Notes under the pieces: model-generated
The model's database searches: none
What the model was told of the DNA's origin: nothing
The model's input: the letters and a program-made list of their open reading frames with translations, nothing else
Translations under genes and position numbers: made by a program
Assembly: GCA_022842595.1 (NCBI GenBank)
Contig: JALHPF010000014.1
Location: 1 to 64,000, forward strand
Length of the DNA stretch: 64,000 nt
From: Rubrivivax sp.
Lineage (GTDB): Bacteria; Pseudomonadota; Gammaproteobacteria; Burkholderiales; Burkholderiaceae_C
Direction: 5' to 3'
Part shown: in pieces, positions 10,065-19,165 of the stretch
Numbering within the stretch: position 1 is the stretch's first letter
Layout of the letters: each line of letters begins with the position of its first letter

Positions 10065-11162
10065 TCAGCCGATGCTCTCGACCTGCCTGCTCTGCTGATA
10101 GGCCCGGCCGAAGCGATTCGCCAGGAACGCCGGCAGGGCCACCTGTTCCTGACGGATGAAACCCTGCTGCGGCAAGGCCCCTTCTCGGAACAGGTCGACG
10201 GCGGCACAGATGCCGGCAGCGGTGGTGATCTGGATCGCCGACAGCGGGTTGATCTCGGTGCGATCGGCGAAGATCTTGCGCGCGAACACTTCCTGCACCA
10301 GCGAGCCGGCCTTCATGCCGCTGACGGTGACGAAGACCAGCACCACGTCCTGCATCGTGCTGGGGATGCTCTTGCGCATGATCGCCTTCAGCGTTTCCGG
10401 TTCCTGGTTCAGCTGCAGCTCTTCCAGCAGCATCTTCATCAACGCCTGGTGGCCGGGGTAGCGCACGCTCTTGTAGTCCAGGTTCTGCACCCGGCCACGC
10501 AGGGTTTCCGTCAGCGTGCCGAGGCCGCCGCTGGTGTTGAAGGCTTCGTATTCAGTGCCGTCCAGGCTGAAGTGCTCCAGGCCTTCGAGCGGCAATACCT
10601 CGATGTTGCGGCCCTCGCGGATGGCCTCGCAGGGGTGGCAATACTCGTTGATCAGGCCGTCCACCGACCAGGTCAGGTTGTATTTCAGCGCATTGGTCGG
10701 GAAGGCCGGCAGCGCGCCGACGCGCATCTTCACTTCCTGCAGCGTGTCGAACTTCTGCGCCAGATGGTGCGCGACGATGCCGATGAAGCCTGGCGCCAGC
10801 CCGCACTGCGGCATGAAGGCGGTGGGCGCGCCCTCGGCCAGCGCCTGGATGGTGCGAGTGGCAGCCACGTCCTCGGTGAGGTCGAAGTAGTGGCAACGCG
10901 CCTCGCGCGCGGCGGTGGCGGCGATAGTGGCCAGGTGGTACGGCAAGGCGTTGATCACCGCGTCCTGGTGACGCAGCACGTCCAGCAGATCGGCGGCGTG
11001 GCTGGTGTCGGCGACGCGGGTGCTGACCCGCGCCGTGGTGGTGATCTTCGCCAGCGCCTCGGCGCTGCGGTCGACGACGGTGACGTCGTAGTCACCGCTG
11101 TCGGACAGCAGGCGGGCGATGGTGTTGCCGATGTGGCCGGCGCCGAGCAGGGTGATGCGCAT
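10065..11162 (-). CDS. Saccharopine dehydrogenase-family NAD(P)-binding oxidoreductase
   Basis: The protein (365 aa) starts with a Rossmann motif, MRITLLGAGHIGNTIARLL, followed by VTVVDRSAEALAKI. It continues with the family segments DAVINALPYHLATIAATAAR and CGLAPGFIGIVAHHLA. Members include saccharopine and lysine dehydrogenases and carboxynorspermidine synthase, and the exact substrate cannot be told from sequence. A Lrp/AsnC regulator gene lies about 0.9 kb upstream on the opposite strand, which would fit an amino-acid catabolic role. That link is inference. Confidence 0.82.
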   Translation of the reverse strand: MRITLLGAGHIGNTIARLLSDSGDYDVTVVDRSAEALAKITTTARVSTRVADTSHAADLLDVLRHQDAVINALPYHLATIAATAAREARCHYFDLTEDVAATRTIQALAEGAPTAFMPQCGLAPGFIGIVAHHLAQKFDTLQEVKMRVGALPAFPTNALKYNLTWSVDGLINEYCHPCEAIREGRNIEVLPLEGLEHFSLDGTEYEAFNTSGGLGTLTETLRGRVQNLDYKSVRYPGHQALMKMLLEELQLNQEPETLKAIMRKSIPSTMQDVVLVFVTVSGMKAGSLVQEVFARKIFADRTEINPLSAIQITTAAGICAAVDLFREGALPQQGFIRQEQVALPAFLANRFGRAYQQSRQVESIG

Positions 11163-11288
11163 GATGGAGCTTTCTGATGAGGGCTGAAACGCCCTGCAGT
11201 CTAGAAATTTCCATCGACGAAAGCCAGCCCACGTTCGTCGAAACAGCGCTCATCCCTGACGAATCGTCAGCACCTTCACATCAAAACG

Positions 11289-11828
11289 TCATGCCGCAGC
11301 GCGCCGAGCCTTCTTCAGCGCCGTGGCTTCGGCGCGTCGGGAGCGCGTCTCTGCACGGTGGTAGGCCTCCTCGGCGGCACTGCGCATCTCGATGGCGCGA
11401 GCCAGCGCTGCGTCGAAGCGTTCGGTGGTGTAGGTGTTCTCGGTGCCTATGTAGATGGTGCGACGCGTGGGCGTGGCGCCAAACCGCGGAATCAGCACCG
11501 CCAGGCTGCAGTCGCGCACCTTGCCGCCACGGCGGACGCGCACCACGGGCCCGGAAATGCCCACCGGCAGGTTATTGCTCTTGTTCTGGCTCGGCCCACG
11601 CTGCAGCCGGGTCGGCGCCGGCATCGTGGCAATGCGCTTGAGCAACTCGCGCGTCGCCAATTCCAATGCCTTGGCCGCACCGCTGCCGTCGTTGGTGTGG
11701 TCTGAAAAGAGCTTGGTGCCGCCGTATCGCAACTGCCAACCGTGGGTGGCCCGGTGGTCGATACGCTGCACACATTGAGGAACTTGGAATACCTGGCCGC
11801 TGAAGATCACGACCTCTCTGAATTTCAT
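11289..11828 (-). CDS. Hypothetical protein, possibly AP2-like
   Basis: From the ATG at 11828 the product is 179 aa. The C-terminal half has a short beta-rich stretch (GISGPVVRVRRGGKVRDC, then RTIYIGTENTYTTERF) followed by a basic helix (AEEAYHRAETRSRRAE...LKKARRAAA). The pattern is loosely reminiscent of AP2 DNA-binding domains (strand-strand, then AALARA helix), but I cannot confirm it. The open frame continues upstream to 12122, but the intergenic region there is AT-richer and looks non-coding. It stands alone between the saccharopine-dehydrogenase-like gene and the divergent AsnC gene. Confidence 0.6.
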   Translation of the reverse strand: MKFREVVIFSGQVFQVPQCVQRIDHRATHGWQLRYGGTKLFSDHTNDGSGAAKALELATRELLKRIATMPAPTRLQRGPSQNKSNNLPVGISGPVVRVRRGGKVRDCSLAVLIPRFGATPTRRTIYIGTENTYTTERFDAALARAIEMRSAAEEAYHRAETRSRRAEATALKKARRAAA

Positions 11829-12018
11829 GGGATGCCTCGAGCTTGGCGTTACGCAAACTCCCTGGGGCGATTCTTTTTTGGATGTCCGCAAAACTGCACA
11901 GTGCGTTTTGTCCCTGCACTGCGCCAATGCAATGTAGGACATATTCGGCCCAGCCGACATCTCAGAATCCCCCCTTCGCGGGACGACAATCTGTCGAAAA
12001 GTGCACAGATCAAGCCCA

Positions 12019-12456
12019 ATGAACCCGGACAGCCTGGATCGCCAGCTCATCAACCTGCTGCAAGCCAATGCCCGCGCCAGCACCGCCGACCTGGCGCGCC
12101 AGCTTGGCGTGGCCCGCACCACCGTGCTGGCCCGGCTGGTGCGGCTGGAAAAGCAGGGGGTGATCGTGGGCTACACCGTGCGCCTCGGGCAGGACGAAGG
12201 CGAACGCGGCGTGGAGGCCTTTGTCGGCATCACCACCGAACCGAAGGCGGCCCGCGACGTGACCCAGCGCCTGGCCACGCTGCCGGAACTGCGACAGTTG
12301 TGCTCCGTGAGTGGCGAGTTCGACTACATCGCCTTGCTGCGTGCAGCTTCTCCGGCGCGGCTGGACGGTCTGCTCGACGAGATTGGCGCGATTCCTGGCG
12401 TGCTGAAGACCACCACATCCGTGGTGCTGGCCCGCCGCGTCGACAGAACGACTTGA
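12019..12456 (+). CDS. Lrp/AsnC family transcriptional regulator
   Basis: The protein (145 aa) has an N-terminal winged-HTH (MNPDSLDRQLINLLQANARA, DLARQLGVARTTVLARLVRL) and a C-terminal RAM ligand-binding/oligomerisation domain (VEAFVGITTEPKAARDV to VLKTTTSVVLARRV). This is the standard AsnC layout and size. A GTG at 12001 is also in frame; the ATG at 12019 gives the usual N-terminus. Its target is unknown. The divergent neighbours (the hypothetical protein, then the saccharopine-dehydrogenase-like gene) are candidates. Confidence 0.92.
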   Translation: MNPDSLDRQLINLLQANARASTADLARQLGVARTTVLARLVRLEKQGVIVGYTVRLGQDEGERGVEAFVGITTEPKAARDVTQRLATLPELRQLCSVSGEFDYIALLRAASPARLDGLLDEIGAIPGVLKTTTSVVLARRVDRTT

Positions 12457-12583
12457 GCCCCCGCGCTCGCTGGCGCTCGCGTCCCCTCGGGAGGCCCGTC
12501 CGCCAGCGCACCGGCGGAGCCGGTTCCGCGGCGGGAAGCCTGGCCTGGCGCCCTCCCCTCCTTCTTCTACTTCACAGGTTTCC

Positions 12584-13966
12584 ATGACCACAAACGCTTT
12601 CGACACCTTGCCGCTCACAGCCGCAACCCTGGCCACGCTGGCCCAGCTGGGCTATGCCGAGATGACACCCATCCAGGCGGCAGCCCTGCCGCTTGCCCTG
12701 GCCGGCCACGACCTCATCGCACAAGCCCAGACCGGCAGCGGCAAGACCGCTGCCTTTGCGCTGGCCTTGCTGGCCCGCCTGGACCTGCAGCGCCCCGACA
12801 CCCAGGCCCTGGTGCTGTGCCCCACGCGTGAACTCGCCGACCAGGTGGCGCTGGAGGTGCGGCGCCTGGCCCGTGCGCAGGGCAATGTGAAGGTGCTGGT
12901 GCTGTGTGGCGGCGCGCCCATCAAGCCGCAGGCCGAGAGCCTGGCCCATGGCGCACATGTGGTGGTCGGCACGCCTGGCCGGCTGATCGACCACCTGGAC
13001 CGCGGCAGCCTGCTGCTGGGCGCCTTGCAGACGCTCGTGCTCGACGAAGCCGACCGCATGCTCGACATGGGCTTCATGGACGACATTGCCAGCATCGCCG
13101 CCCGTGCCCCCAAGGCGCGGCAGACCCTGCTCTTTTCGGCCACCTACCCCGAAGGCATCCAGCAGCTGGCGAAGAAGTTCCTTCGCGAACCCAAGGAAGT
13201 GACGTTGACGCAGCGCCCTGGCAGCCAGCAGATCCGCCAGCGCTGGTACGAGGTGAAGGAAGAAGAACGCCTGCACGCGGTAGGCCTGCTGCTGAAGCAT
13301 TGGCGGCCGGCCAGCACCCTGGCGTTCTGCAACACCAAGCAGCAATGCCGCGACCTCGTGGACGTGTTGCAGGCTCAGGGCATCGGCGCTCTGGCCCTGC
13401 ACGGCGACCTGGAACAGCGTGACCGCGACCAGGTGCTGGTGCGATTCGCCAACCGCAGCTGTTCGGTGCTGGTGGCCACCGACGTGGCCGCGCGCGGGCT
13501 GGACATCGCGCAGCTCGAAGCCGTGATCAACGTCGAGATCACGCCCGACGTCGAAGTCCACACCCACCGCATCGGCCGCACCGGCCGCGCTGGGGAAAGT
13601 GGCTGGGCCTTCAGCCTGGCCAGCCTGGACGAGATGGGCCGTGTCGGCCGCATCGAACAGCTGCAGGGACAGGCACCGGAGTTCCACCCGCTGAGCGAGC
13701 TGACCAGCGCCGACAGCGCCCCGTTGCTGCCGCCGATGGTGACGATCCAGATCCTGGGCGGGCGCAAGGAGAAGATCCGCGCCGGCGACGTGCTGGGCGC
13801 GCTGACCAAGGACGCCGGCATTCCCGGTGCGCAGGTCGGCAAGATCAATGTCAACGACTTCAGCACCTATGTGGCGGTGGCGCGCGAGGTGGCGCGGCAG
13901 GCCGAGCAGGCGCTGAACAGCAATCCGGTGAAGGGCAAGCGGGTCAAGGCCCGCATCCTCGAATGA
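12584..13966 (+). CDS. dbpA: ATP-dependent RNA helicase DbpA
   Basis: This is a DEAD-box helicase (460 aa) that acts on 23S rRNA during 50S subunit assembly. The Q motif is MTPIQAAALP, motif I AQTGSGKTAAF (near residue 50), motif II LVLDEADRMLDMG, motif III LLFSATYPEG and motif VI HRIGRTGRAG. The C-terminal 75 residues (MVTIQILGGRKEKIRAGDVL to VAVAREVARQ) match the DbpA RNA-binding domain that recognises 23S helix 92. That domain separates it from other DEAD-box proteins. Confidence 0.95.
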   Translation: MTTNAFDTLPLTAATLATLAQLGYAEMTPIQAAALPLALAGHDLIAQAQTGSGKTAAFALALLARLDLQRPDTQALVLCPTRELADQVALEVRRLARAQGNVKVLVLCGGAPIKPQAESLAHGAHVVVGTPGRLIDHLDRGSLLLGALQTLVLDEADRMLDMGFMDDIASIAARAPKARQTLLFSATYPEGIQQLAKKFLREPKEVTLTQRPGSQQIRQRWYEVKEEERLHAVGLLLKHWRPASTLAFCNTKQQCRDLVDVLQAQGIGALALHGDLEQRDRDQVLVRFANRSCSVLVATDVAARGLDIAQLEAVINVEITPDVEVHTHRIGRTGRAGESGWAFSLASLDEMGRVGRIEQLQGQAPEFHPLSELTSADSAPLLPPMVTIQILGGRKEKIRAGDVLGALTKDAGIPGAQVGKINVNDFSTYVAVAREVARQAEQALNSNPVKGKRVKARILE

Positions 13967-13991
13967 CGGCCCGCGGGGGGGGCCGGTCGGA

Positions 13992-14654
13992 TCAGGCCGC
14001 GAGCTCGCGCCGCATCGCGTCGATGACGCCCTTGTAGTCGGGCTGGCTGAAGATGGCGCTGCCGGCCACGAAAGTGTCGGCACCGGCGTCGGCCACGCGG
14101 CGGATGTTGTCGATCTTGATGCCGCCGTCCACTTCCAGCCGGATGTCGCGGCCGGTCTGGTCGATGAGCTTGCGCGCACGCTCCACCTTGCGCAGCGCGC
14201 TGTCGATGAAGCTCTGGCCGCCGAAGCCCGGGTTCACGCTCATGATGAGGATGAGGTCGACCTTGTCGATGACGTAGTCCAGCGCGTCCAGCGAGGTCGC
14301 CGGGTTGAACACCAGGCCGGCCTGCTTGCCCTCGGCCTTGATGAGCTGCAGCGTGCGGTCGACATGCGGGCTGGCGTCGGGGTGGAAGCTCACCAGGTCG
14401 GCCCCGGCCTTGGCAAAGGCCTGGGCGAGCGCATCCACCGGCTGCACCATCAGGTGCACGTCGATGGGCACCCGGCTGTGCTTGCGCAAGGCCTGGCAGA
14501 CCATCGGCCCGAAGGTGAGGTTGGGCACGTAATGGTTGTCCATGACGTCGAAGTGGATCCAGTCGGCGCCGGCCTCGATGACGTTGCGCACCTCTTCGCC
14601 CAGCCGGGCAAAGTCGGCGGACAGGATGCTGGGGGCGATGCGATAAGTGCTCAT
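13992..14654 (-). CDS. rpe: Ribulose-phosphate 3-epimerase
   Basis: The enzyme (220 aa) interconverts ribulose 5-phosphate and xylulose 5-phosphate in the pentose phosphate pathway. It shows the TIM-barrel family sequence: [16 protein letters not shown] at the N-terminus, [20 protein letters not shown] with metal ligands His and Asp, [23 protein letters not shown] and FVAGSAIF. Its start is 36 bp from the divergent apaG start, a very short shared promoter region. Confidence 0.97.
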   Translation of the reverse strand: MSTYRIAPSILSADFARLGEEVRNVIEAGADWIHFDVMDNHYVPNLTFGPMVCQALRKHSRVPIDVHLMVQPVDALAQAFAKAGADLVSFHPDASPHVDRTLQLIKAEGKQAGLVFNPATSLDALDYVIDKVDLILIMSVNPGFGGQSFIDSALRKVERARKLIDQTGRDIRLEVDGGIKIDNIRRVADAGADTFVAGSAIFSQPDYKGVIDAMRRELAA

Positions 14655-14690
14655 CGGCGCATTCTAGAAGCGCCTGCCTACAATGAATCC

Positions 14691-15095
14691 ATGAGCACAG
14701 CCCCGGCCAAACAGGCAAAACCCGCATCGGCAAAGTTCGACTGCAGCGTGCGCGTGCAGTACCTGCCGGAACAATCCCAACCGCCCGTAGGCCCTTTTGC
14801 TTTCTCGTACACCGTGACCATCCGCAATACCGGCGACATCACCGGCCAGCTGGTGGCGCGGCATTGGGTCGTGACCGACGCCGACGGCCACATCGAGAAC
14901 GTCCGCGGCCTGGCCGTCGTTGGCCACCAGCCGCTGCTCAAGCCCGGTGAAGAATTCGAATACACCAGCTGGACGCGCATCGCCACCCCGCACGGCCATA
15001 TGGCGGGCACCTTCTTCTGCATGACCGAAGACGCCCACCCTTTCGAAGCGCCCGTGCCCGCCTTCGACCTCGTCTTCCCCGGTCTGCTGCACTGA
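14691..15095 (+). CDS. apaG: Co2+/Mg2+ efflux-associated protein ApaG
   Basis: The protein (134 aa) matches the ApaG fold, a fibronectin-III-like beta sandwich. The central strands include FAFSYTVTIRNTGDITGQLV, ARHWVVTDADGHIENVRGLA, VVGHQPLLKPGEEFEYTS and the C-terminal GHMAGTFFCMTEDAHPFEAP. The function of ApaG is poorly defined; it has been linked to Co2+ resistance and ApaH-type nucleotide metabolism. It is divergent from rpe and 28 bp upstream of the following membrane protein gene. Confidence 0.95.
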   Translation: MSTAPAKQAKPASAKFDCSVRVQYLPEQSQPPVGPFAFSYTVTIRNTGDITGQLVARHWVVTDADGHIENVRGLAVVGHQPLLKPGEEFEYTSWTRIATPHGHMAGTFFCMTEDAHPFEAPVPAFDLVFPGLLH

Positions 15096-15123
15096 GAGCC
15101 CGTACCGACGCCTTCAGGGCCTG

Positions 15124-17154
15124 TTGAGCACCGTGGCCAAGTCCTGGGACCTGACCGCCCTGATCAACGCTGTCGACCCGCGCGCGGGCCAGGCTGAACG
15201 CCACCTCTGGCTGGTGCGCCTGATGGAGTGGCTGCGCCATGCGCCGAGCGTGGCTGCGGCCGCGGCGGGCGCGAATGGCGCACCTGGCCAGCCCGCCGCC
15301 GAAGCACGCGCGCCGCTGGCGGTGGTGCGCCTGCGTCACCTGCTGAACCAGCTGGAACGGCAGCCCGAAATCCGCAGCCGCGTGCAAGGCATGCTGCAGG
15401 TCTTCTGGCGCGAGGTCGATGCCGCATCGCTGTTTGCCGACTTCGGCTTCGGCGCCCGCGTCTCACTGGGTGGCGAAGTGCTGTCGCGACTGCAACGGCG
15501 ATGGCTGCCCGGCACGCCCGACACCGCCGACCTGGCCGCGCTGTTCGGCATGCTCTTCGAAGCAGGCGACGCCGCCTGGATCAGCGCCATCGACCAGGCC
15601 ACGCGACAGCGCCTGGCCACCCTGCTCGCACCCGGCCTCACGGAATGGCGGCAAACGCTGCTGAATGCCATCACCATCCTGGTGAGTGCCGTGCATGCAT
15701 CGGGCTACACGCCTTCATTGCGCCAGCGCATGGACCGGCGACTGCTCGACAGCGACCCCTTCCGCCAACTCACGCGCAGCGCCGACGCCTTGCGCAGCGC
15801 GGTTCTGGAGGACCGAAAGGCCGACGCCCTGCGCGAGGCCGCCCTGTTTCGCGCGGTGCTGGGCGCGTGCCGGGCTGCGGCCGACAGCGTCACGGCGCAC
15901 CTGGAAGAGTTCGGCATCTCGGTGGACATCGTCTACGAACTCGACCAGATGCGCGACCGCACCGCCCGCATCGAGCAGCTGCTGGACTGCGTGCTCTCGC
16001 CCGAACCGCAAGCCGACTGGCAACGCCTGCTCGTCGACCTGCTGCAGGCGCTGGGCGAAGCCACCGGCCTGCGCGCGCTGTTGCGCCGACACTATTCGCT
16101 GCTGGCGCGGCAGGTGGCCGAACGCAGCGCCGAGAGCGGTTCGCACTACATCACCCGCAGTCGCGACGAATACCGCGACATGCTGCGACGCGCTGCCGGG
16201 GGTGGCATCGTCATCGCCGGCACCACCTTTGCCAAGTTCGCGATCGGCGCACTCGGTCTGACGGCGTTCTGGGCCGGCTTCTGGGCCGGCACGAACTACG
16301 CCATCAGCTTCGTCATCGTGATGCTGCTGCACTGGACCGTGGCCACCAAGCAGCCGGCGATGACAGCGCCGGCGCTGGCGGCCACCCTGCCCACCACGGG
16401 CGAGGCCACGACCGAGGAGATCGAGTCGTTCGTCGACCGCGTGGCCCAGCTCATTCGCTCGCAGGTGGCGGGCATTGCCGGCAACCTGGCCTTGTGCGCG
16501 CCTCTGGTGCTGCTGGTGCAGGGGCTGGCGCAGTGGCTGCTGGGCTCGCCATTGGTCAGCACGCGCGACGCCGACTACGTGCTCCACAGCATCACGCTGC
16601 TCGGTCCGACGGCGCTGTTCGCGGCCTTCACCGGTGTGCTGCTCTTCGCCAGTTCCCTGGTGGCCGGCTGGGCCGAGAACTGGTTCGTCTTCCACCGGCT
16701 CGACAGCGCCATTGCCTGGAACCCGCGCATCATCGCCCGGCTCGGCGCCGCTCGGGCGCAGCGCTGGGCCACGTGGTGGCGCGCCAATATCTCGGGCCTG
16801 GCGGCGAATGTGTCGCTGGGCATGATGCTCGGCCTGGTGCCCGCCTTGCTGGGCTTCCTGGGACTGGGCCTGGAAGTGCGCCACGTCACGCTGGCGTCGG
16901 GCCAGTTGGGCGCGGCGGTCGGCACGCTGGGCTGGCAGACCGTGCTCAGGCCGGAATTCTGGTGGTGCGTGGCCGGTATCGCCGTCACCGGCACGCTGAA
17001 CCTGACCGTCAGCTTCTGGCTGGCCTTCAAGGTGGCGCTGCGTTCGCGCGGGGTGCGCGTGAAGGACCGCAGCCGCATCGGCGTGGCACTGCGCCGCCGC
17101 CTCTGGTGGCAGCCGCTGAGCTTCGTGCTGCCCCCGAAAGAGTTCGGGCACTGA
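15124..17154 (+). CDS. 'Site-specific recombinase' family membrane protein (PF10136-type)
   Basis: This 676-aa protein belongs to a betaproteobacterial family labelled site-specific recombinase (Gcr-like). No tyrosine- or serine-recombinase active-site motif is visible. The N-terminal half is soluble and helical. From about residue 360 there are several hydrophobic segments (GGIVIAGTTFAKFAIGALGL, TNYAISFVIVMLLHWTVA, IAGNLALCAPLVLLVQGLA and others), so the product looks like an integral membrane protein. The family name may be misleading. The frame starts with TTG at 15124, 28 bp after apaG. Confidence 0.82.
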   Translation: MSTVAKSWDLTALINAVDPRAGQAERHLWLVRLMEWLRHAPSVAAAAAGANGAPGQPAAEARAPLAVVRLRHLLNQLERQPEIRSRVQGMLQVFWREVDAASLFADFGFGARVSLGGEVLSRLQRRWLPGTPDTADLAALFGMLFEAGDAAWISAIDQATRQRLATLLAPGLTEWRQTLLNAITILVSAVHASGYTPSLRQRMDRRLLDSDPFRQLTRSADALRSAVLEDRKADALREAALFRAVLGACRAAADSVTAHLEEFGISVDIVYELDQMRDRTARIEQLLDCVLSPEPQADWQRLLVDLLQALGEATGLRALLRRHYSLLARQVAERSAESGSHYITRSRDEYRDMLRRAAGGGIVIAGTTFAKFAIGALGLTAFWAGFWAGTNYAISFVIVMLLHWTVATKQPAMTAPALAATLPTTGEATTEEIESFVDRVAQLIRSQVAGIAGNLALCAPLVLLVQGLAQWLLGSPLVSTRDADYVLHSITLLGPTALFAAFTGVLLFASSLVAGWAENWFVFHRLDSAIAWNPRIIARLGAARAQRWATWWRANISGLAANVSLGMMLGLVPALLGFLGLGLEVRHVTLASGQLGAAVGTLGWQTVLRPEFWWCVAGIAVTGTLNLTVSFWLAFKVALRSRGVRVKDRSRIGVALRRRLWWQPLSFVLPPKEFGH

Positions 17155-17160
17155 AGACGC

Positions 17161-17286
17161 TCAGCGTGCCGGTGGGTCTTCGTCGTCGGGTTCCTCGTCG
17201 CGCCGGCGGCCCGAGAACATCGTCCACCAGACCGCACCGCCCAAGAGCGCCAGCGCGGCCAGCGCTTCCAGGATCAACAGCCACAT
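17161..17286 (-). CDS. Small predicted membrane protein
   Basis: The open frame from ATG 17286 encodes 41 aa. One hydrophobic helix (MWLLILEALAALALLGGAVW) is followed by a charged cytoplasmic tail (SGRRRDEEPDDEDPPAR). A purine-rich AAGGGG stretch about 9 nt upstream could serve as ribosome binding site. Function is unknown. It lies just upstream of the convergent PF10136 gene end and downstream of the diguanylate cyclase gene, with which it could share a transcript. This is a tentative gene. Confidence 0.5.
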   Translation of the reverse strand: MWLLILEALAALALLGGAVWWTMFSGRRRDEEPDDEDPPAR

Positions 17287-17302
17287 GGCGAGCGCCCCTT
17301 TT

Positions 17303-18400
17303 TCATGCCGCCACGACGATGCGGTTGCCGCCCTGGGCCTTGGCCTCGGCCCGGGCGGCATGGGCCCGGTCGAGGGTCTGGTCAACGGTTTCGCCGGCAT
17401 GGTGCTGGGCCAGACCGCCGCTGAGCGTCACGACCAGCGCCGTGGAGCCCTGCAGGATGCGCAGCGCGCTCATCTTCTCGTGCAGCCGTTCGAGCCCGCC
17501 GCGGGCCAGTGCGGCGCGGGTGTCGGACATCATCAGCACGAACTCGTCGCCGGCCTGGCGCGACAGCACGTCGGACACGCGCACATGCCGGGCCGCCTCC
17601 TGCGCCAGGGCTCGCAGCACCGCGTCGCCCGCGGAATGGCCATGGGCCTCGTTGATGCCGCGCAGGTGGTCGATGTCGAGCACCGCCAGGCAGAAGGTCT
17701 GCCCGGAACGGACGCAGCGCTGGTGTTCCTGCTCGATGAGTTGCTGCATGTGGCGGCGGTTGATGAGGCCCGTGAGTTCGTCGCGGGTGCTCTGCTCGCG
17801 CAGCCGCCCCAGCGCCTGGGCGAGTTCGGCCCGGTGCGTGCGCGAACGCTGGCGGATCGCCGACAAGCGTGCGGCCAGGATCGACACCGCCGGCATCATG
17901 GTGGCCACCAGCAGGAAATGGCCCAGCTCGATGGCCGGCGGGTAGCGCAGCGGCAAGGCCCACGCACACCAGGCCATCACGCCACCGAACAAGGTGACGG
18001 CGTACAGGCTGACCCAGCGCATCTGCCCGGGTGTGGCCACGAACAGGCCGAACATCAGGATCGTCATCACCACCGGGAACACCGCGCCGCGGCCGGGCCC
18101 GAGCAGGGCATAGGCAACGGCGCCACTGCTCAGGGCAAAGACCATCTGCGGCACCGTCAGCGACGGTTCGCGCCAGCGCCTGGACACGCCGCTGCGGATG
18201 AGGCCGAAGAACACCGCCATGCCCGCCAGCGTGAACGCCGACCACCACCAGACGGCCGCGGCGTCGGCCTGGCCGATGGCCACGAAATAGTGCATGGCCA
18301 GCACGCCTGCGGCCAGCAGAGCCATCGCCAGCAGTGCCTGCGACAGCCGCTCGCGTTCACGCGGGTCGTGGGTCAGCAGGGCGTCGACCAGAGGGCGCAT
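17303..18400 (-). CDS. Membrane-bound diguanylate cyclase (GGDEF domain)
   Basis: From the ATG at 18400 the protein has 365 aa. Roughly six hydrophobic segments fill the first 180 residues (ALLAMALLAAGVLAMHYFVA, AVWWWSAFTLAGMAVFFGLI and more). A GGDEF domain starting at STRDELTGLINRRHM follows. The signature is AGDEF rather than GGDEF, a variant compatible with activity in known enzymes. An inhibitory I-site RVSD lies five residues before it. It should make cyclic di-GMP from two GTP in response to a membrane signal. The open frame extends to 18865 on the shadow of the next gene, so the 18400 start is preferred. Confidence 0.88.
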   Translation of the reverse strand: MRPLVDALLTHDPRERERLSQALLAMALLAAGVLAMHYFVAIGQADAAAVWWWSAFTLAGMAVFFGLIRSGVSRRWREPSLTVPQMVFALSSGAVAYALLGPGRGAVFPVVMTILMFGLFVATPGQMRWVSLYAVTLFGGVMAWCAWALPLRYPPAIELGHFLLVATMMPAVSILAARLSAIRQRSRTHRAELAQALGRLREQSTRDELTGLINRRHMQQLIEQEHQRCVRSGQTFCLAVLDIDHLRGINEAHGHSAGDAVLRALAQEAARHVRVSDVLSRQAGDEFVLMMSDTRAALARGGLERLHEKMSALRILQGSTALVVTLSGGLAQHHAGETVDQTLDRAHAARAEAKAQGGNRIVVAA

Positions 18401-18507
18401 CACGAGCGTGCAGGCAACGACAGGACAGGAAGCACCATTGGGCGTGAGCGTAGCGCAGTCGCAGCCAGCCTCACAGGCCCGTCCTGCGGGGTGGCTGGCC
18501 GCAGGCC

Positions 18508-19056
18508 TCAGGCCGCCGGCTGCAGGTGGCCCAGCGGCAGGGCCGCACCGGCCTTCACCTCGCCCAGCGAGAAGCTGGTGTGCAGGTCCTTCACGTTGGG
18601 CAGCTTGAACAGGGTCTGCATGGTCCAGCGCGAGAAGGCGTCCAGGTCGGTGGCCAGCACTTGCAGTTCGAAAGTGCCGGCACCGCTGATGTAGTGGCAG
18701 GCCACGATCTCGGGCAGCGCCCGGATGGCGTCCTCCAGCGCCTGGGTGGCCGCGGCGTTGTTGCGCTCGGCGTCGACGCGAACGAAGGCCAGCACGCCCA
18801 GGCCGATCTTGCGGCGGTCGATCTCGGCCCGGTAGCCCGTGATGTAGCCCTGCTGCTCCAGCCACTTCACGCGCCGCCAGGTGGGCGCGGCCGACAGGCC
18901 GATGCGGCCGGCCAGCTCGGTGTTCGACAGGCGCGCGTCTTGCTGGAGCGCGGCCAGGATGGCGACGTCGAACTTGTCCAGCGCCAGACCTGCCGGGCTA
19001 TCGAGCGTTTTCCCTGATTCCGCTGCTTTCGGCGCGATTCCTTCGTTGTTGGCCAT
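18508..19056 (-). CDS. Lrp/AsnC family regulator divergent from indolepyruvate oxidoreductase
   Basis: This 182-aa protein has a low-complexity N-terminal extension of about 25 residues before the usual winged HTH (LDKFDVAILAALQQDARLSN, TELAGRIGLSAAPTWRRVKW). The RAM domain follows (VLAFVRVDAERNNAAATQAL to DLHTSFSLGEVKAG). It is divergently oriented 109 bp from the large oxidoreductase gene. It is therefore the likely regulator of aromatic/branched amino acid catabolism through that enzyme; this inference rests on gene order. Confidence 0.9.
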   Translation of the reverse strand: MANNEGIAPKAAESGKTLDSPAGLALDKFDVAILAALQQDARLSNTELAGRIGLSAAPTWRRVKWLEQQGYITGYRAEIDRRKIGLGVLAFVRVDAERNNAAATQALEDAIRALPEIVACHYISGAGTFELQVLATDLDAFSRWTMQTLFKLPNVKDLHTSFSLGEVKAGAALPLGHLQPAA

Positions 19057-19165
19057 GTTCTTGAACTGTTGTTGCGCAGGCTAGTCTATTCCGGGCATCG
19101 AAAGCAAAGACATAAATCAGGTGCAACCCTAAACTGCCGGCGCAGCGCCACAGGAGTCCGCCCGC

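Noticed and set aside
15124..17154. A mobile-element integrase
   Set aside because: The family is named site-specific recombinase but it lacks recombinase catalytic motifs, has membrane helices, and no attachment sites or cargo surround it.
15228..17945. 905-aa plus frame
   Set aside because: It overlaps the PF10136 gene in another frame and runs antisense into the diguanylate cyclase gene; it consists of Arg/Pro/Ala-rich nonsense.
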